Shown: positions 1 to 8,883 of the stretch, piece by piece
Layout of the letters: each line of letters begins with the position of its first letter
How positions within the stretch are numbered: the first letter of the stretch is position 1
Assembly: GCF_014204545.1 (NCBI RefSeq)
Contig: NZ_JACHLJ010000004.1
Coordinates: 1-64,000, forward strand
Length of the DNA stretch: 64,000 bases
Direction of reading: 5' to 3'
Origin: Brevundimonas vesicularis
GTDB lineage: Bacteria > Pseudomonadota > Alphaproteobacteria > Caulobacterales > Caulobacteraceae
Position numbers and translations under genes: made by a program
The notes under the pieces: model-generated
The model's input: only the letters and a program-made list of their open reading frames with translations
Told to the model about the DNA's origin: nothing
Databases searched by the model: none

Positions 1-190
1 CAATCAGAGCCTTGGCGATCTCCTAACCAACCGAGTCGCGCACTGCCACCATGACCGACGAAAGCGACCACACGGCCGTCCCCTCGGCTCCACCAGGCCA
101 GCCCGGCGGGCGTAAGTTTCTTGAAAAACACCGTGTTCGGGCTTGTGTCACGCTGGCGTGGGTGACACGAGCGCGGCGTTCTGGCTGACA
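1..190. other. Left-edge stretch without a recognisable gene
   Basis: No family is recognisable. A 45-codon open frame on the plus strand (51-188) starts with ATG but has no convincing ribosome binding site and a basic, low-information product, so it is not called. A 7-bp inverted repeat, GTGTCAC/GTGACAC, lies at 145-151 and 162-168, just beyond the stop codon of the minus-strand gene ending at 191. It could be part of a transcription end or an operator, but it has no T-run on either side. Confidence 0.4.
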
Positions 191-1123
191 CTAAGCGTGG
201 CCGGCCACGTAGACGATACGGTCGGCGATCACATCCACCCCGGTCGCAGGTAGGAAGTTAATCTCTTCGCGTCGCGCCTGCTCCGCCAGCAGATCGTGCA
301 CTTCGTCCAGAACCTCCCTCTGCTTCTCGGACACGAGCGGGTCCCGCATACCTGGGCTGTACACGATGATTTCATGCGGCCGCTGACCAAGAAGAGAGGT
401 TTGCTCCTCGTCTCGGCGTACTATCAAGTCGAAAATCTTCCGCTTGATGCCATCAACCGTACCGAGCCTCGCGGTCGGCCCGAGCGTTGCGAAGTTTGCG
501 ACGAGGTTCGGTGACGCGTAGTCGATCCCCACGCCGGCCAAACCTATCCGAGATCGGCGTTGGCGGCGCAGACGGATGTCTTCGCTGAAGAACCCTGCTT
601 GGCTAGGGTCCCGAGCGATGACGTCGTCAGCCACAAGGAGCGGTAGCCGGTCGCCTCCGGCTACAGATGCCCCTTCTTCGGCGGCGGTATCCACGTGCGC
701 CACACCATCGCGGACGTCCGGGATGTGAACGTAGAGGGAGGACAGGGCAGACATCCAAGTCTGGGCTATTGCCTGAAGGCTCGCACCCTCACCCGTTCGC
801 GCGTCGCCGAGCGATACCCCACTGAAAACTAAAGACCGTTCCTTGATGGCTTCAGCGCCGTGGGCTGCTAAGGCCGAGTTCAGTTCTGCCAACGCGACCT
901 CCGCCGCAAAGACCGCAGTATCGGCAGACTTCCCGAAGAGGCATTGCAGCCGGTTTAGAGCGTTAGCCTTCTCGACATGGAACCCGTCAGTGTTCGCGGC
1001 GGCGACGCCAATGACCAACCGCTCGGGTGAGTCCATGATGGGCGCGAGGAGAACGGGTGCCCAGCGACATTCAACGGTGCCGGAGATCGCCGGAAAACTG
1101 CGAGCGGTTAGTCCTCCAGTCAT
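191..1123 (-). CDS. Unrecognised 310-residue protein coupled to a HipA-like kinase
   Basis: I do not recognise this protein. It has no signal peptide or membrane segment and looks soluble. The first third is mixed hydrophobic (residues about 30-100), the middle has a basic run (RLRRQRRSR), and the C-terminal 60 residues are charged and probably helical. Its ATG overlaps the stop codon of the upstream kinase gene by four bases (ATGA at 1120-1123), which indicates translational coupling and a shared role. HipA-like kinases of the short type are often encoded beside a small partner (commonly DUF3037); this protein is in the same position but does not obviously match that family. The gene is less GC-rich than its neighbours, suggesting accessory origin (inference). 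Confidence 0.75.
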   Translation of the reverse strand: MTGGLTARSFPAISGTVECRWAPVLLAPIMDSPERLVIGVAAANTDGFHVEKANALNRLQCLFGKSADTAVFAAEVALAELNSALAAHGAEAIKERSLVFSGVSLGDARTGEGASLQAIAQTWMSALSSLYVHIPDVRDGVAHVDTAAEEGASVAGGDRLPLLVADDVIARDPSQAGFFSEDIRLRRQRRSRIGLAGVGIDYASPNLVANFATLGPTARLGTVDGIKRKIFDLIVRRDEEQTSLLGQRPHEIIVYSPGMRDPLVSEKQREVLDEVHDLLAEQARREEINFLPATGVDVIADRIVYVAGHA

Positions 1124-1971
1124 GCGAGCATCCCCAGCGCCTCTGCGGCCATTCCGGCGGTATACGGCTGCCTTCCCTGTAAGAAGGTAACCACCGCGTT
1201 GAAATCGCCCTCATCAAGAAGTTCAGCCATGTAGTTGGCAACTGCCAAGTCTGCGAAGTTCACCAGGGCCGACCCCCCGAGCCGGAGGGCCTCATGAGCA
1301 GCGAGCTGCTTTTGACGGTCGCCTAAAGCAGGTGTCAGCCACTCTTGCAGGCGACTTCGCACCCGCACATCAGCCGGGACCAAATCTCGATCCGCCCATT
1401 GTGGCCCGATGAAGCAGTGTCCGTGGTCGATCATCCAAACCTCGCGGTCGCCGCTAAAGAGGAGATTGCCGGCATGTCGGTCAATATTCGCAACCAAGGC
1501 GTCAAACCCGTAAAGCTGCCCTGCTTCTGACCACGCAGCGAGTCGGCGAAGGACCGCAGGGTGGCCGTGAGCCTCGCACAGCATAGCGACCTGTGGCTGG
1601 CCAACGTCCACGCTGGCGAAGACTAGTCTCCCGCTATCGAGAAGAGGCCCTTTGGTCGCTGGGAAGCGATCACTTGCAGCGTAAGCTAGGTAGGCTGGTG
1701 GGATCGGAAGGCCGATGGCGAGCCCCAAGGCAGCCGCCAGAACCTCATTGGCAAGTTCCCTTTGCGCAAGGTCCTTTATAATCGCGGTGCGGTCGCCGTC
1801 TTCGGTTCGCACCACACCTCGGAACGTGTCGTTGATGTTGCCCGCACGAAATGGAACTGCGCCAGCCAACACCTGGGCGAGGCGGACTTGGCGGGGGCTC
1901 GATGCGGAGTCGGTCAAAGGCGTCCCCAAAGTTGAGCCAGAGCAATATGCCAGCGGCGCTAGGGTGTCCAT
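1120..1971 (-). CDS. HipA-like (short, HipA_2-type) protein kinase
   Basis: Probable Ser/Thr-type kinase of the HipA/PI-kinase-like fold, 283 residues. Visible kinase features in order: a nucleotide-binding lysine in the strand AIIKDL near residue 65, the catalytic loop ANIDRHAGNLL near residue 160 with the Asp and Asn of the atypical-kinase D-x4-N pattern, and the metal-binding IDHGHCF that replaces DFG. The protein lacks the N-terminal subdomain of classical HipA toxins and is shorter than them, as is normal for this subfamily. It is the first gene of a two-gene operon with the 310-residue protein. Substrate is unknown; a toxin role is not shown by the sequence. No upstream small HTH antitoxin (HipB-like) is visible, and there is no strong ribosome binding site before the chosen ATG. 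Confidence 0.8.
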   Translation of the reverse strand: MDTLAPLAYCSGSTLGTPLTDSASSPRQVRLAQVLAGAVPFRAGNINDTFRGVVRTEDGDRTAIIKDLAQRELANEVLAAALGLAIGLPIPPAYLAYAASDRFPATKGPLLDSGRLVFASVDVGQPQVAMLCEAHGHPAVLRRLAAWSEAGQLYGFDALVANIDRHAGNLLFSGDREVWMIDHGHCFIGPQWADRDLVPADVRVRSRLQEWLTPALGDRQKQLAAHEALRLGGSALVNFADLAVANYMAELLDEGDFNAVVTFLQGRQPYTAGMAAEALGMLA

Positions 1972-2041
1972 CGACGGTATGGCAACGTCAGGTAGCGTCG
2001 GCGGTCAAGGCTCACGGTTCCGGACATGCCCGGCGACGCGG

Positions 2042-2419
2042 TCATCTCAGGGCGACATAGCCCCGTTCAATGACTCGGCGCAGAGCCTCGTAGGCTTCGG
2101 CCAGTTCGTCATAGGCGGTGCGGGCGGCGGTCAGGCGGGCGACCTGGTCCGGCGTGACGGCCGAGCCGGAGTGGGCCAGGCGCAGCGATTCCGCCACCCA
2201 TTTGGCGCGGGCCGTGGCGGTCATGACCGCCAGCTTTTGTAGCGAGCCGGCGTCCACGCCGGTCAGGGCGTGCCCGATCACCTCCTTGTTGGCGACATAG
2301 GCGGCGTAGTCGATCTGCTCCAGCTGCCCGCGCAGGCGGCGCTGTTCGTGGGGATCGGTGTCCTGCGGCTCGAAATGGTCGCTGTGGCGGCGGGTGCTGG
2401 ACGTCATCTTGGTCGACAT
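2042..2419 (-). CDS. Small helical protein of unknown function
   Basis: A 125-residue soluble protein, rich in Ala, Glu and Arg, predicted almost wholly helical from about residue 25 onward, with heptad-like spacing suggesting a coiled coil. The N-terminus is polar with many Ser, Thr and His. The ATG is preceded by GAGGG at suitable distance. Codon and base use match the core genome, unlike the kinase pair next to it, so it is probably a genuine lineage-conserved gene. No motif points to a function. Confidence 0.7.
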   Translation of the reverse strand: MSTKMTSSTRRHSDHFEPQDTDPHEQRRLRGQLEQIDYAAYVANKEVIGHALTGVDAGSLQKLAVMTATARAKWVAESLRLAHSGSAVTPDQVARLTAARTAYDELAEAYEALRRVIERGYVALR

Positions 2420-2519
2420 GGGCGAGCCCTCCCCGGCCTGTCCTGGCGGTCTCGGCGGCCGCTCGACAAAGAAGGTGCGCCGTCTCGGTTAACGCCGCGT
2501 TGCGCCGGGAACCCACGCA

Positions 2520-2531
2520 TCCGATATCGGA
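2520..2531. promoter_or_regulatory. 12-bp perfect palindrome ahead of the SDR gene
   Basis: TCCGATATCGGA reads the same on both strands and sits about 20 bases before the start codon of the SDR-like gene, in the divergent space with the gene ending at 2042. Position and symmetry suit a repressor operator, but no regulator is adjacent, so this is only a candidate. Confidence 0.35.
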
Positions 2532-2549
2532 GGCTGCACAGGATCGGAG

Positions 2550-3347
2550 ATGGCCATGGACCTGAAACTGAACGGCAAGCGCGCCCTGATCTGCGGCGGC
2601 TCGTCCGGCCTGGGTCGCGCCGTGGCGACGGCCCTGGTCGCCGAGGGGGCCCACGTCGCCCTGCTGTCGCGCGATGAAGGCAAGCTTCAGGCCGTGGCGG
2701 ACATGCTGAACGCATCCGGGCCGGGCAAGGCGGTCGTGGCAGCGGCGGACCTGGCGGATCATGAGGCGCTGCTGAAGGCGGTGGATCGGGCCGAGGATCT
2801 GTTGGGCGGGCCTATCGAAATCCTGTTGAACAACACCGGGGGGCCGCCGCCGTCTGGCGTGTCGGGGCTGGAGCCGTGGGTGTGGCGCGATCATTTCGAA
2901 TCGATGGTGCTTTCGATCTTCCGCCTGACAGACCGGGTGCTGCCGGCCATGCGGGCCGCCGGCTGGGGGCGCATCCTGAACGTCGCCTCGATCACGGTGG
3001 TCGAGCCCTCGGCGGCGCTTGGGGTGTCCAACACCCTGCGGGCCTCGGTCGCGGCGTGGGCCAAGACGCTGGCCAATGAGGTCGGACCGGACGGGGTGAC
3101 GGTCAACACCTTGTTGCCGGGTCGGATCGACACGCCGCGCATCGAACGGCTGGACCAGGCGACCGCCGAGCGCACCGGAACGACGCCGCAAGAGGCGCGG
3201 GCCGAGTCCGTCAAATCCATCCCCGTCGGCCGCATCGGCACGACCGAGGAGTTCGGCGCCACCGCCGCCTTCCTGGCCAGCCCCCTGGCGGCCTACGTGA
3301 CCGGCTCGCTGATCCGGCTGGACGGCGGGGCGATCAAGGCGATCTGA
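2550..3347 (+). CDS. SDR-family protein lacking the catalytic Tyr and Lys
   Basis: Short-chain dehydrogenase/reductase fold, 265 residues. The cofactor-binding glycine motif GGSSGLG is near residue 17 and the NNTGG turn near residue 95. After the conserved Ser (NVASI, about residue 150) the expected Tyr-x3-Lys is missing: the segment reads SNTLRASVAAWAKTLA. This matches the known BKR-like SDR group that keeps the fold but not the active-site tetrad, so annotation as a working 3-oxoacyl-ACP reductase would be unsafe. AGGA and GGAG motifs are each six bases before two in-frame ATGs (2550 and 2556), so either could be the start. It is transcribed away from the small helical protein gene. Confidence 0.85.
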   Translation: MAMDLKLNGKRALICGGSSGLGRAVATALVAEGAHVALLSRDEGKLQAVADMLNASGPGKAVVAAADLADHEALLKAVDRAEDLLGGPIEILLNNTGGPPPSGVSGLEPWVWRDHFESMVLSIFRLTDRVLPAMRAAGWGRILNVASITVVEPSAALGVSNTLRASVAAWAKTLANEVGPDGVTVNTLLPGRIDTPRIERLDQATAERTGTTPQEARAESVKSIPVGRIGTTEEFGATAAFLASPLAAYVTGSLIRLDGGAIKAI

Positions 3348-3475
3348 TCTGGGAGGACGAGTTTGAACGGGCGCAATGCGTCTCATCGCAGCCGCGCCTG
3401 TTCGCCAAGCGTTCGGTGTTGTCCGGCCAATCGGGGGTTGTCGGCGTATCGTCGGAGCCTATTCAGGAGGATGCG

Positions 3476-3820
3476 ATGCTGACCTTGCTTATGCTGGCCT
3501 TGTCCGACCCTGCGGCGGCGTCTTCCAGCGCGATCACCAGTCGTGATCTTGTCGTTGTTTCCGCCCCAAGGGAGAACGCGCAGCGTTGCGGCGATCCGCT
3601 GATGCAGGCTCGGCAAGACGGCGCCGGCGCCATGACGCTGGATCGCTCGCTCGATGACGGACAGGTCCGGCGCTATCTGCTGCTGGACCGGCGCGACCAG
3701 AACAACTGTCCCCTGCCGATCAGCTATGCCGTGCCCGATCAACGGGCGCTGGGTCGAAACTTGATGCCGCCCCAGCCCGACGTCGGCGTGCCGCCGGCTC
3801 CGCCCGCGCCGCGTCGCTAG
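3476..3820 (+). CDS. Small probable exported protein
   Basis: A 114-residue product starting MLTLLMLALSDPAAA, which looks like a short signal peptide. The rest has two Cys, a polar middle and a Pro-rich tail (PPQPDVGVPPAPPAP). An upstream in-frame ATG exists at 3416, but AGGAGG immediately before the ATG at 3476 decides the start. Its stop overlaps the stop of the convergent xerC gene by four bases. Function unknown. Confidence 0.7.
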   Translation: MLTLLMLALSDPAAASSSAITSRDLVVVSAPRENAQRCGDPLMQARQDGAGAMTLDRSLDDGQVRRYLLLDRRDQNNCPLPISYAVPDQRALGRNLMPPQPDVGVPPAPPAPRR

Positions 3821-4746
3821 GCGCGGGGATGGGCGGCCGCATAGGCGTTCAAAAGTCTATCGGCATCGACGCCGGTGTATTTCTGGGTCGTCGACAGGCT
3901 GGCGTGACCCAGCAGTTCCTGGATCGATCGCAGGTCGGCGCCGGCGCCCAGCAGGTGGGTCGCGAAACTGTGGCGTAGGGCGTGAGGCGTGGTGCGTTCG
4001 GGCAGGCCTAGCCGCCCGCGCAGCTTCTGGACCGAAGCCTGGACATGACGGGGGCTTAAAGGGCCGCCGCGGCGCGCGCGAAACAGAGCGTCGGCAGGCT
4101 GGAGCGGGAAGGGCAGCAGGGCCAGATAGGCGTCCACCGCATCGCGCACGGCGGGCAGGATCGGGGCGATCCGCGTCTTGGACCCCTTTCCCACGATGCG
4201 CAGCGTCTCCCCCAGCGGCGCATCGGCGCGGGTCAGGGACATGGCCTCGGAGATCCGCAGCCCGCAGCCGTAGAGCAGGGTCAGGACGGCGCGGTCCCGC
4301 GCGGCCTCCCACGGTTCGGCGTCGGGATCGGCGTCCGGCTCGGCCAGCAGGCCGCGCGCCTGATCTTCGGTCACCGGCCGGGGCAGGGACGGCTTGACCT
4401 TGGGACCGCGCACCAGGGCCAGCTGCGGGGCGGGCGTGTCCAACCGCCGGTCGAGGAAAGCGTGAAAACCGCGAATGGCCGACAGGCTCTGGCTCAGCGA
4501 CCGGGCCGCCAATGGGTGATCTCCGGATCGTCGCTCGGCCATGTGGGCGCGGACCTCGGCGGCGGTGATCGTCCCCATGTCCTTCAGCGACAGCGCCTCG
4601 CCGCGATGGCGTTCAAGGAAGGCGACATAGAGCCGCCCGATGTGCCCATAGGCCTCCAGCGTGCGCGGCGACAGCCGACGCTCGTGCGCCAAGTGATCGA
4701 GCCAGGCGCGCAGGGCGTCGGACGCGGTCAGTTCAATACCGGCCAT
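3817..4746 (-). CDS. xerC: Tyrosine recombinase XerC
   Basis: Site-specific recombinase that, with XerD, resolves chromosome dimers at dif during division. 309 residues, the usual XerC length: an N-terminal SAM-like core-binding domain (about 10-105) and a C-terminal catalytic domain. The catalytic set is complete: Arg in CGLRISEA, Lys in GKGSKTR, HALRHSF (His-x2-Arg), LLGHASL, and nucleophile Tyr in QKYTGVD. The start ATG lies inside the end of the DUF484 gene (19-bp overlap), so the two are co-transcribed. DUF484-xerC order is also known from gammaproteobacteria (yigA-xerC), which supports the assignment. It is not part of an integrative element: no excisionase or att site is nearby. Confidence 0.93.
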   Translation of the reverse strand: MAGIELTASDALRAWLDHLAHERRLSPRTLEAYGHIGRLYVAFLERHRGEALSLKDMGTITAAEVRAHMAERRSGDHPLAARSLSQSLSAIRGFHAFLDRRLDTPAPQLALVRGPKVKPSLPRPVTEDQARGLLAEPDADPDAEPWEAARDRAVLTLLYGCGLRISEAMSLTRADAPLGETLRIVGKGSKTRIAPILPAVRDAVDAYLALLPFPLQPADALFRARRGGPLSPRHVQASVQKLRGRLGLPERTTPHALRHSFATHLLGAGADLRSIQELLGHASLSTTQKYTGVDADRLLNAYAAAHPRA

Positions 4747-5453
4747 CGCTCGGCCATCCGCTCCGTCACCCGCGCCAGGAAGGCGGCCAGTTCGCAGCCC
4801 ATGTTGGGTGTGAAGCCTTCCGGCTCGGGCGAGCCGAAGGCGCAGATGCAGGGGCGGGGCGGTCCGCCGGGCGTCAGGTGCGGGGCCATACGGACCAGGG
4901 CGATGGACTTTACCTGATCCTCGGCCGCGCCAAAGAAGTTCAGTCCCTGGATCATCGGGCCCAGCCAGGTCAGGCCGTGCTCGCCCAGAAGGTTGTCGAC
5001 GTCGCCCTCTTCCAGGGCGCGCCAGCCGAAGGGCACGCCGCCCGGTTTTTCCAGAGCGATGGCGGCGCCGGCCAACCCAAACCGCCCCTGCGCCGCCGCA
5101 TCCAGTCGTCGGGCCAGGTCGGAATGGTTCTTGGCCTCCATCAGGTCCAGGGTCGCGACATGCGTCTGGGTCTGGGCGGCGAAGTTGGCGCGGGCGACCA
5201 GTTCGATCTCTCGCCGGGCGCCGGTCTCGCGCTCGACCACGGCCTCCAGTCGCGTCAGGGCGGCGGCGCCGAACTCGACCACGTTGCGGCCGTGCGGCCG
5301 CAGACCGATCTCTTCCAGCAGGGACCGGTCGTCCAGCAGGGTCTGAGGATGGGTCTGCAGCCAGCCGCGCACGTCGGGCCAATGCAAGCCGTCGCCGATA
5401 TGGGGCGTTGCGTCCGATTCCGACGTTTCGAAAAGGTCCAATGAGCCGCTCAA
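4728..5453 (-). CDS. DUF484 (GAF-like) family protein
   Basis: Cytosolic DUF484 protein, about 241 residues, of unknown biochemical role but regularly encoded directly upstream of xerC. It has the N-terminal helical part with the DUF484-typical LLEEIGL/GRNVVEFG region and a GAF-like core ending in PCICAFGSPEPEGFTPNMG. The start is a judgement: TTG at 5451-5453 is preceded by GGAGAGG at good distance and gives a sensible N-terminus (LSGSLDLFE), whereas longer starts run into the fsa gene. Only 25 bases separate it from the fsa stop codon, so fsa, this gene and xerC form one operon. Confidence 0.82.
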   Translation of the reverse strand: MSGSLDLFETSESDATPHIGDGLHWPDVRGWLQTHPQTLLDDRSLLEEIGLRPHGRNVVEFGAAALTRLEAVVERETGARREIELVARANFAAQTQTHVATLDLMEAKNHSDLARRLDAAAQGRFGLAGAAIALEKPGGVPFGWRALEEGDVDNLLGEHGLTWLGPMIQGLNFFGAAEDQVKSIALVRMAPHLTPGGPPRPCICAFGSPEPEGFTPNMGCELAAFLARVTERMAERWPVLN

Positions 5454-5478
5454 ACAGACCTCTCCGGGAACCGCAATG

Positions 5479-6132
5479 CTACAGAATAGACTGACCCGTC
5501 TTGGCCCAGTCCGACACGAAGGCATCAAGACCCTTGTCGGTTAACGGGTGGTTCACCAAGGCCTTGAATGTGTCGGCGCCGAAGGTGGCGGCGTCCGATC
5601 CGGCGACGGCGGCGGCGGCGACATGGCCGACATTGCGCAGGGACGCGGCCAGAACCTGGGTCTCGAAACCGTGCACGTCATACAGGACGCGGATTTCTTC
5701 CAGAAGGCCGATGCCGTCGGCGCCGTTGTCTTCCAGACGTCCGACGAACGGCGAGACGAAGGTGGCGCCGGCCTTGGCGGCCAGCAGCGCCTGGGCGGCC
5801 GAGAAGCACAGGGTGACGTTGGTCTTGATCCCCTTGTCGGTGAAGACGCGGCAGGCGCGCAGGCCGTCCCAGGTCAGGGGCAGTTTGACCACCACGTTCG
5901 GGGCGATGGCGGCCAGCTTGTCGCCTTCCTTGACCATGGTCTCGAAATCGAGCGAGACGGCCTCGGCGGAAATCGGCCCCTCGACCAGGGCGCAGATTTC
6001 GGCGATGACCTCGGCGATGTTCCGACCCGACTTGGCGATCAGCGACGGATTGGTGGTGACGCCATCCACCATTCCGGTGGGGACCATGTCCTTGATGACG
6101 GCGACGTCGGCGGTATCGAGAAAGAGTTTCAT
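5479..6132 (-). CDS. fsa: Transaldolase / fructose-6-phosphate aldolase family
   Basis: Class I aldolase of the small transaldolase type (217 residues) acting in the non-oxidative pentose phosphate pathway or cleaving fructose 6-phosphate. Recognisable blocks: MKLFLDTAD at the N-terminus, [13 protein letters not shown] near residue 28, the Schiff-base lysine in [12 protein letters not shown] near residue 85, and [12 protein letters not shown] followed by SPFVGRLED. The ATG at 6132 gives the family's standard N-terminus; a second in-frame ATG four codons upstream is less likely. It is divergent from priA with only 30 bases between starts, and it leads the fsa-DUF484-xerC operon. Sequence alone does not separate transaldolase from F6P aldolase activity. 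Confidence 0.9.
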   Translation of the reverse strand: MKLFLDTADVAVIKDMVPTGMVDGVTTNPSLIAKSGRNIAEVIAEICALVEGPISAEAVSLDFETMVKEGDKLAAIAPNVVVKLPLTWDGLRACRVFTDKGIKTNVTLCFSAAQALLAAKAGATFVSPFVGRLEDNGADGIGLLEEIRVLYDVHGFETQVLAASLRNVGHVAAAAVAGSDAATFGADTFKALVNHPLTDKGLDAFVSDWAKTGQSIL

Positions 6133-6162
6133 GGGCGGCTTCATAGCCGAGGGCGCAGTTCG

Positions 6163-8340
6163 GTGAAAGTCGCCTCGGTCCTCATTCCCCTGCCGGTGCC
6201 GGAGGCCTTCGACTACGAGGTTCCCGAGGCGCTGAGCCTGGCACACGGAGATTTGGCGCGGGGTGATCAGGTCGCCGTGCCGCTAGGGCCGCGCCTGATC
6301 CGGGGCGTGGTGTCCGAGGTGTTCGAAACCACAGGCTCAAACCGGCGGCTCAAGGCGGTGGACAGTCGACTGGACGATCCGCCCCTGCCGGCGGGCGTGA
6401 TGGATTTCGTCGAATGGGCCGGGCGCTGGACTCTGTCGGCGCCGGGCGAGATGGCGGCGACGGCGTTAAAGGGCTTGCGCGCGCCCCGGCCCCGGCCGGA
6501 ACGCCGGGTGCGTCGGGTGGGCGAGCGGTCGCCGTCGCGCGCCACCCCGGCGCGGACGGACGTGCTGGACGCCCTGGGCGATCGCGCCATGCCGCCGGCC
6601 GACCTGGCGCGGGCGGCGGGCGTGTCATCGGGCGTGGTTAAGGGCCTGATCGACGAGGGCGTGCTGGAGATCATCGAGATCACTGCCGAGGCGGCGTTCG
6701 ACCGGCCCGATCCCGACCACGCCCCCGCCTCGCTGAACGGCGACCAGGCGGCGTCGGCGACGGCGATGGCGGAGGGCGTGGCGGGCGGCGGCTTCCGCCC
6801 CTTTCTCCTGGATGGGGTGACGGGGTCGGGCAAGACCGAGGCCTATCTTGAGGCGATCGCGCGGGTGCTGCGGGCCGATCCGGCGGCGCAGATCCTCATC
6901 CTGCTGCCCGAGATCGCCCTGACCCAGGCCCTGATCGAGCGGATCACGGCCCGGTTCGGCGCCGCCCCGGCCGAATGGCATTCCGGCGTCGCCCCGCCGC
7001 GCCGCCGCCAAGTGTGGGAGGCGGTCGTCGCCGGGCGCTGCAACATCGTGGTCGGGGCGCGCTCGGCCCTGTTCCTGCCCTTTACGAACCTGCGCCTGAT
7101 CGTGGTGGACGAGGAGCACGATGGCTCGTTCAAACAAGAGGAAGGCCTGGTCTATCACGGCCGCGACCTGGCCGTGGCGCGGGCGCGGATCGAGGGAGCT
7201 GCGGTGGTCCTGGCCTCGGCGACGCCGTCGCTGGAGACGCTGTGGAACGCGCAGAGCGGACGCTACGACTGGCTGAAGTTGGGCGCGCGGCACGGAACGG
7301 CGGTCCTGCCGGACATCGCCCTACTGGACCTCCGTCAGAACACGCCCGATCCGCAGACCTGGCTGTCGCAGCCGCTGAGGCTGGCCATCGGCGAAACCCT
7401 GCTGCGGGGTGAGCAGACCCTGCTGTTCCTTAACCGGCGCGGCTATGCCCCCGTGGTCCTGTGTCGCGTCTGTGGTCATCGGCTGACGGCGCCGGACACC
7501 GACAGCTGGCTGGTCGAGCATCGCTACACCGGGCGGCTGGTCTGTCACCTGACCGGCTTCTCCATGGCGCGGCCAAAACTGTGTCCCTCGTGCGGGGCCG
7601 AGGATTCGCTGGTCTCGGTCGGGCCGGGGGTCGAGCGGGTCGAGGAAGAGGTGCGCCAACTGTTCCCCGAGGCGCGCACGGCGGTGTTCAGCACCGATAC
7701 CACGCCGGACGCCCGATCGGCGCGCGCCCTGATCCAGCGGATGACGAACGGAGAGATCGACATTCTGGTGGCGACGCAGGCCGCGGCCAAGGGCCACAAC
7801 TTCCCGCGCTTGACGCTCGTGGGCGTGGTGGATGCGGATCTGGGCTTGAGGGGCGGCGACCTGCGCGCGGCCGAACGGACCTATCAGCTTTTGGCCCAGG
7901 CGACGGGCCGGGCGGGGCGAGCCGACCGGCCGGGGCGGGCGCTGCTTCAGACCTGGACGCCCGAGCATCCGGTGCTGATGGCGCTGGCGGCCGGCGATCG
8001 CGACGCCTTCGTCGAGGCGGAAATGGCCGAGCGCGAGGCGGCGTCCCTGCCGCCCTATGGCCGGCTGGCGGCGATCATCCTGTCCAGCGAGAATGCGGCG
8101 GCTGTGGAGAAGACGGCGAACGACCTGGCCCAGGCCATTCCCAACGCCGAACGGCTGGAGGTCTATGGCCCGGCCGATGCACCGCTCGCTCTGGTGCGGG
8201 GACGCCGGCGAAAACGGCTGCTGGTGCGGGCCGACCGGGACGTGAACCTCCAGGCCTTCCTGCGCGCCTGGCTTCAGCGGGTGAAGGTGCCGGGCTCGGT
8301 CCGCCTGACGGTGGACGTGGACCCCTATTCCTTCCTTTAG
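6163..8340 (+). CDS. priA: Primosomal replication restart helicase PriA
   Basis: 3'-to-5' DNA helicase that reloads the replisome at stalled forks. 725 residues from a GTG start. Order: N-terminal 3'-DNA-binding domain, a winged-helix-like region (about 110-170), helicase lobe 1 with Walker [10 protein letters not shown] (about 222) and DEEH, a zinc-binding insertion, and lobe 2 with [11 protein letters not shown] and QATGRAGRA. The zinc insertion keeps only CRVC, one Cys in LVCHLTG and CPSC, five of the eight cysteines of the E. coli protein. That pattern seems shared by alphaproteobacterial PriA (from memory), so it is probably a lineage trait and not damage. Divergent from fsa. Confidence 0.95.
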   Translation: MKVASVLIPLPVPEAFDYEVPEALSLAHGDLARGDQVAVPLGPRLIRGVVSEVFETTGSNRRLKAVDSRLDDPPLPAGVMDFVEWAGRWTLSAPGEMAATALKGLRAPRPRPERRVRRVGERSPSRATPARTDVLDALGDRAMPPADLARAAGVSSGVVKGLIDEGVLEIIEITAEAAFDRPDPDHAPASLNGDQAASATAMAEGVAGGGFRPFLLDGVTGSGKTEAYLEAIARVLRADPAAQILILLPEIALTQALIERITARFGAAPAEWHSGVAPPRRRQVWEAVVAGRCNIVVGARSALFLPFTNLRLIVVDEEHDGSFKQEEGLVYHGRDLAVARARIEGAAVVLASATPSLETLWNAQSGRYDWLKLGARHGTAVLPDIALLDLRQNTPDPQTWLSQPLRLAIGETLLRGEQTLLFLNRRGYAPVVLCRVCGHRLTAPDTDSWLVEHRYTGRLVCHLTGFSMARPKLCPSCGAEDSLVSVGPGVERVEEEVRQLFPEARTAVFSTDTTPDARSARALIQRMTNGEIDILVATQAAAKGHNFPRLTLVGVVDADLGLRGGDLRAAERTYQLLAQATGRAGRADRPGRALLQTWTPEHPVLMALAAGDRDAFVEAEMAEREAASLPPYGRLAAIILSSENAAAVEKTANDLAQAIPNAERLEVYGPADAPLALVRGRRRKRLLVRADRDVNLQAFLRAWLQRVKVPGSVRLTVDVDPYSFL

Positions 8341-8349
8341 AGGCGGAAG

Positions 8350-8748
8350 TCAGACCGCCATGACGGTGCCGAGCAGCAGGCGGGCGCCGGCGCGGCCCAA
8401 GGTGGCGTTGGTTGCCGCCTGAAGCTGGGCCGACAGCTGGTCGATGTCGGGCACGACGCCGGGACGCAGGCCGTTGGCGAAGCGTTGAGCGGCGGTGTTG
8501 TAGGCGGCGCGCAGGCGCGGCGCGGACTGCTGGGCGCGGGTGCGAAGGGTCGCATCGGGCACATCGACGCCGGTTTCGATGGTCAGCACGCCCCGACGAC
8601 CGTTCGCCTGAAGGATCGAGGCAGTGATGACTGGCAGGCGGACATAGGTGTCGGCTGACGGCGCCGCGCCGCCGCTCGAAGCGCGGGCGGAGGTCGAGGC
8701 GGCGGCCGTCGCGACGACGGCGAGACCAAGAAGAGCGCGGCGTTCCAT
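8350..8748 (-). CDS. Exported protein of unknown function
   Basis: 132 residues. The N-terminus MERRALLGLAVVATAAASTSARAS is a signal peptide with two consecutive Arg, which may suit the Tat route, and a likely AxA cleavage site near residue 23. The mature part is Ala-rich and helical in its second half. It converges on priA with nine bases between stop codons and is divergent from ahcY. No catalytic motif is visible. Confidence 0.7.
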   Translation of the reverse strand: MERRALLGLAVVATAAASTSARASSGGAAPSADTYVRLPVITASILQANGRRGVLTIETGVDVPDATLRTRAQQSAPRLRAAYNTAAQRFANGLRPGVVPDIDQLSAQLQAATNATLGRAGARLLLGTVMAV

Positions 8749-8797
8749 GATGAGGTCTCTACCGGCCAGGATTTAAGAAACTGCTGAGCCGGGATCG

Positions 8798-8815
8798 CAT
8801 AAGGATATCTTTATG
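8798..8815. promoter_or_regulatory. Candidate SahR-like operator before ahcY
   Basis: An 18-bp palindrome with one mismatch: left half CATAAGGAT, right half ATCTTTATG (complement CATAAAGAT). It lies 68 bases before the ahcY start codon, a typical operator position. SahR regulators of the methionine cycle in Proteobacteria bind AT-rich palindromes with a central GATATC, so this is a plausible SAH-responsive site; the regulator gene is not in the window. Confidence 0.45.
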
Positions 8816-8883
8816 TGTTTGTTGATCCTCGGCGCGCGCCGGGCTATGAGGGCCCAAACTCATTGCGGCCAGGAGCCCAAGCC

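Noticed and set aside
3817..4746. Integrase of a mobile element
   Set aside because: DUF484-xerC context, length and complete XerC motifs show the housekeeping recombinase; no att repeats or cargo.
4747..5382. Upstream extension of the xerC frame
   Set aside because: It is the shifted frame of the DUF484 gene; XerC starts at 4746 with family-typical sequence.
8750..8883. SAH or SAM riboswitch upstream of ahcY
   Set aside because: No conserved aptamer blocks were found; the palindrome is better explained as a protein site.
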